Source: Myxococcales bacterium
GTDB taxonomy: Bacteria > Myxococcota_A > UBA9042 > UBA3505
Reading direction: 5' to 3'
Assembly: GCA_002728755.1 (NCBI GenBank)
Contig: PBVT01000101.1
Location: forward strand, 1-36,399
DNA length: 36,399 nt
A model generated the notes under the pieces. It did not search any database, had not been told where the DNA came from, and was given only the letters and a program-made list of their open reading frames with translations. Positions 34,901-36,399 of this stretch are shown here, piece after piece. Position 1 is the stretch's first letter; the number at the start of each line of letters is the position of its first letter. The position numbers and the translations under genes were made by a program.

Positions 34901-35540
34901 GCACCGCGCCGGTCTGCGCATTGAAGACGTCGACGGTGTCGGCCTGCGTGTTGGCCACGTACAGCCGCGAGTAGTCCGGAAGGACCGCGATGGGATTACT
35001 ATGCGGACTCGCGAACCCGGGATGCCCAGCGTCCGGGTCGGCTCTGAACATGTCAACGCCCACGGAGATCGCATCACTGGCGCTCTGCCCCAAAGGGTTT
35101 GTGGCCATCAGTGTGATCACGTGGGTACCGGGAGTCAGCGAGACCGAACATGAAGTGGAGCCATCCACTGGGACCGTTCCCGCGCAGAGCTCACTGTCGA
35201 TGTCAGAAGACCACACCACGCTCACCTCTGTCCCCTCGAACTGGGAGTCGTGCACGGTGCCCGTAAATTCTGAGACTGTGCCAGATTCTACGGTGCTCTC
35301 ATCTTCTGGAGCGGTAATCTCCACCTGGATCACCGATTGAACCACCTCAGGAGTTCCTGGGCCTTCGTCCAGTGGCGAGGCGCCCGCATCCAAAGGCGAG
35401 ACGCCCTCATCCAAAGGCGAGACGCCCTCATCGAAAGGCGAGACTCCCTCATCGAAAGGCGAGACGGCTTCTGTCTGGACGCCGCAGCCGACGACCATGC
35501 TGAAGAATACGAATGCCAAAACGATAAACGGACGTGCCAT
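31929..35540 (-). CDS. Beta-propeller and c-type cytochrome surface lipoprotein (1203 aa)
   Basis: A predicted lipoprotein (lipobox VVGC, Cys19). Five 7-residue units SP(F/L)DEGV fill residues 26-60. An Ig-like domain (about 70-165) is followed by a YncE-type 7-bladed propeller (blades such as SRLYVANTQADTVDVFNAQTGAVL and LEVWVSNHVSDTVSVIDAD). A cytochrome-like region contains heme motif CVSCH (604-608) and an unusual CX4CH site, CGNASCH (765-771). The C-terminus looks like a lectin/IPT-type region ending MHLMQVQTPGGLISNEFLIF. Similar propeller-cytochrome proteins in this group are thought to act in extracellular electron transfer or oxidation; the substrate is unknown. ATG 35540 is chosen, with GAGAGG 9 nt upstream. 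The gene is clearly more GC-rich than its neighbours over 32200-34900. Confidence 0.82.
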   Translation of the reverse strand: MARPFIVLAFVFFSMVVGCGVQTEAVSPFDEGVSPFDEGVSPLDEGVSPLDAGASPLDEGPGTPEVVQSVIQVEITAPEDESTVESGTVSEFTGTVHDSQFEGTEVSVVWSSDIDSELCAGTVPVDGSTSCSVSLTPGTHVITLMATNPLGQSASDAISVGVDMFRADPDAGHPGFASPHSNPIAVLPDYSRLYVANTQADTVDVFNAQTGAVLTRIHVGIDPVSIAVRPDGLEVWVSNHVSDTVSVIDADPASPTHHQVIATIQEVDAESRSTRFDEPVGIAFTGDSQKAYVALSSEDKIAVIDVESRQVVARLNIRSQDPRALAVAGNRLYVVAFESGNQTQVSGCLPEDIDGDLCTFNVEDQNPEGEGYDSDITRHPNIPDRDLFVFNTDDDTAVETVSTIGTLLYGITATASGKVFIAMTEARNDANGRAGTGSPKHSLLELENRAFLNQVGVVDCTDGECQKSTFELEPLPPQHPGPEEALAIPFGIQIADDEATLVITAAGSNTLFTLDAQTGAVLGRVDVGWTPRGVALQSNDDGKPEKAWVYNAVENTVSIVDFDSPADMTVTHTLELDDPTDSQVKLGRAMFNTARASTTGTFACVSCHPDGMSDQLMWNVEAPQCNRPGCTQFQLRSTMPIRGLRDTEPYHWDNVPGNPYTVSNGESLDEPVEPTCDPEADGEYACIRNLVDGGLASTMCDPQNCPPGPSGMNGALTEEERHAMSVFLLSVPNAQGRERPFDDRVTQQARAGFFQWHHNNGRMTCGNASCHGMPLMTRIEQVGQFAVPSFRGITDRFLLTNNGRFGGMEHQLRYLPDGPDEKTFAVDGLALGGLFFLQGGYTEQGPWQMFLENAQQGTSGAFGRQVTLNANSTGDAQTLMVLDALEKVAQGGAIMLRGEGAWTDGKTLAVAYDGISYLDRLGVEPALTRDDLITAASAGDLVVTLTGRMGQVHEPFNPQPLLWADPARNGSWTLVEHFGPKQPWGPRTLTLPPIAEGQENLRISFRANGGWWINVSNIQVTADGAPVATNITGENNSVVGDGNHIAYGHGWFTADLDSRGLTNLEVTFTLISEAPVDVHVSDGGVGLNNIALGLANTTRVDFPTNAGSGGMQLKGRHIQSGSAIFVDGQRVDGTIICTLGGSLPDCDEEKITITLDAVPPPANATCPCPGGDNQEGPLPDDSMHLMQVQTPGGLISNEFLIFD
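35361..35465 (-). repeat. Five tandem 21-bp units coding SP(F/L)DEGV
   Basis: Exactly 105 nt, five in-frame 7-codon units directly after the lipobox. The units differ by single bases (F/L, one E to A). Copy-number change would keep frame and alter the distance from membrane to the Ig-like domain. Confidence 0.85.
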
Positions 35541-35634
35541 ATGTAGGCCTCTCTCAGTCAAAAACTACCAACAACACCAAAGAGCCGACGGTCACCATCG
35601 AGCCAACGAAGAGTATCACAGTTTTCTTTTTGTT

Positions 35635-35653
35635 GGGGGGGGGAATGATTATA
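35635..35653 (-). promoter_or_regulatory. Perfect -10 with C9 tract at the predicted start site
   Basis: The minus strand reads TATAAT (35648-35653), with a run of nine C (35635-35643) covering the expected start. No good -35 is found at 16-18 bp, where the 34-bp repeat (35672-35705) ends. The leader to ATG 35540 is about 100 nt. Confidence 0.45.
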
Positions 35654-35671
35654 GTCTGTTAACTCCCGATG

Positions 35672-35705
35672 AAAGCCCACGGCTTACGAAGCAAGCAGGC
35701 GATCC
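35672..35705 (-). repeat. 34-bp intergenic repeat, copy 2
   Basis: Identical to 29712-29745. This copy abuts the -35 position of the promoter with perfect -10 at 35648-35653, which serves the propeller-cytochrome gene. It lies in the divergent gap before the SelO gene. Confidence 0.85.
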
Positions 35706-35804
35706 AACCAAATCAACAAGGTAGCGCGCCCGCTTTGTGCTTAGGACTTGTATCCCACGGATTATGCGTACTCTTCAATCGTACTGGATCGAGGGGAGGG
35801 GTCT

Positions 35805-35836
35805 TTGATAAGCACAGGCTGTGCCTCTGCTAAATA
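35805..35836 (+). promoter_or_regulatory. Possible long-spacer promoter with internal dyad before selO
   Basis: TTGATA (35805-35810) is followed by a dyad GCACAG-G-CTGTGC (35812-35824) and TAAATA (35831-35836) 20 bp from the -35. MerR-type regulators act on 19-20 bp spacers with a dyad inside. The -10 match is poor. A Shine-Dalgarno-like GGGGAGGAAG at 35839-35848 has no start codon at the right distance. Confidence 0.25.
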
Positions 35837-35878
35837 AAGGGGAGGAAGCCATTACTTCAGGAAACAAAAACCTTGGCC

Positions 35879-36399
35879 ATGAGTAGCTCTATGACAAAAG
35901 GACTGCCACCGGAAAGCTCCCCAACTGTCGCGACGATCGACGATCTCGCAAAGTTGGCAAATTACTCTTTCATGGACACGCTCAACTGCGATCCTGACGC
36001 GAAAGAAAATGGAGCGGATCACGCGCCGCGAGAAGTCTTCACGGGCCACTATGTCCCGGTCAACCCCACGCCAATCGAAGACCCCGAATACATCGCCCAT
36101 AGCAAAAACTTTTTTCGGGAACTGGGCTTTGCGGACAGCATGGCACAGTCGGACGACTTCGTTCGCATGTTCAGCGGCGACACCGCTCACGTCCCGGAGC
36201 CGCTGCGCAAGTTGGGTTGGGCGTGTGGATACGCGCTCTCCATCTTTGGCACTGAATACACGCAGCAGTGCCCCTTCCGAACGGGTAACGGATACGGCGA
36301 CGGTCGCGCAGTCTCCGTGCTTGAGGCCGTGATCAACGGTCGACGCTGGGAAATGCAGCTAAAAGGCGGCGGTCGGACGTCATACTGCCGTGGCGCGGA
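35879..36399 (+). CDS. selO: SelO (YdiU) family protein AMPylator, N-terminal part (3' truncated by window end)
   Basis: The frame from ATG 35879 stays open to the last base (173 codons). Family motifs are [61 protein letters not shown] and [17 protein letters not shown] (usually LKGAGxTPYSRxxDG in bacterial proteins). SelO is a pseudokinase-fold enzyme that transfers AMP to protein Ser/Thr/Tyr and is linked to redox stress. The visible part has the glycine-rich segment and the Lys of QLKG; the remaining active-site residues lie beyond the window. The long N-terminal region and [14 protein letters not shown] style recall the longer SelO form of eukaryotes and some bacteria. The start is uncertain: ATG 35879 and ATG 35891 both lack a well-placed ribosome site. 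Confidence 0.88.
   Translation, partial: MSSSMTKGLPPESSPTVATIDDLAKLANYSFMDTLNCDPDAKENGADHAPREVFTGHYVPVNPTPIEDPEYIAHSKNFFRELGFADSMAQSDDFVRMFSGDTAHVPEPLRKLGWACGYALSIFGTEYTQQCPFRTGNGYGDGRAVSVLEAVINGRRWEMQLKGGGRTSYCRGA

Overview
The window looks like a chromosomal segment of a Gram-negative, deltaproteobacterial-type organism, most plausibly from the Myxococcota/Bradymonadales neighbourhood. The reasons are an unusual density of large secreted lipoproteins, repeated Cys/Gly-rich modules of the type CxPxC...CGxxGCGGxCGxC, acidic DEG/TD-rich linkers after the lipobox, a C-terminal hydrophobic-plus-arginine anchor on a secreted enzyme, an IgGFc-binding-type protein and an NtrC-type sigma-54 activator. 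No phage, insertion sequence, tRNA, rRNA or CRISPR array was seen. The lineage call is inference from style.

Layout. 1-750: tail of a gene, a bidirectional terminator, and an intergenic region with a strong minus-strand sigma-54 promoter match that would produce a ~170-nt RNA ending at that terminator. 751-2232: an NtrC-type response regulator. 2229-8817: a tightly coupled minus-strand operon (purL, a NamZ/DUF1343 enzyme, a NadD-like nucleotidyltransferase, a DUF2520 Rossmann protein). 8963-12098: two related Cys-rich lipoproteins. 12104-14178: a membrane protein overlapping a PrsW-type intramembrane protease. 14355-16584: a 73-aa protein, mutM (fpg) and hemB.

16709-28628 (minus): an apparent alpha-glucan utilisation locus. 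It holds a GH31 alpha-glucosidase lipoprotein with a C-terminal starch-binding-like domain, a GH15-type glucoamylase with a C-terminal membrane anchor, a LamB-like porin and a starch-binding-like lipoprotein, packed with gaps or overlaps of 15 nt or less. A penicillin-acylase-family lipoprotein with a Cys-rich tail follows 108 nt later. Together they suggest surface capture and hydrolysis of starch/glycogen and porin uptake of the products, a Sus-like layout without a recognisable SusC/SusD pair.

28751-35540 (minus): a Sel1-repeat lipoprotein, an IgGFc-binding-type lipoprotein and a 1203-aa beta-propeller/cytochrome lipoprotein that is visibly more GC-rich than its surroundings. A perfect 34-bp repeat lies upstream of the first and the last of these genes, in the same orientation. 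The window ends inside a plus-strand SelO (YdiU) gene, 35879 onward.

Best leads: the sigma-54/sRNA candidate beside its possible activator, the lipoprotein alpha-glucan locus, the 34-bp upstream repeat, and the PrsW/membrane-protein pair.
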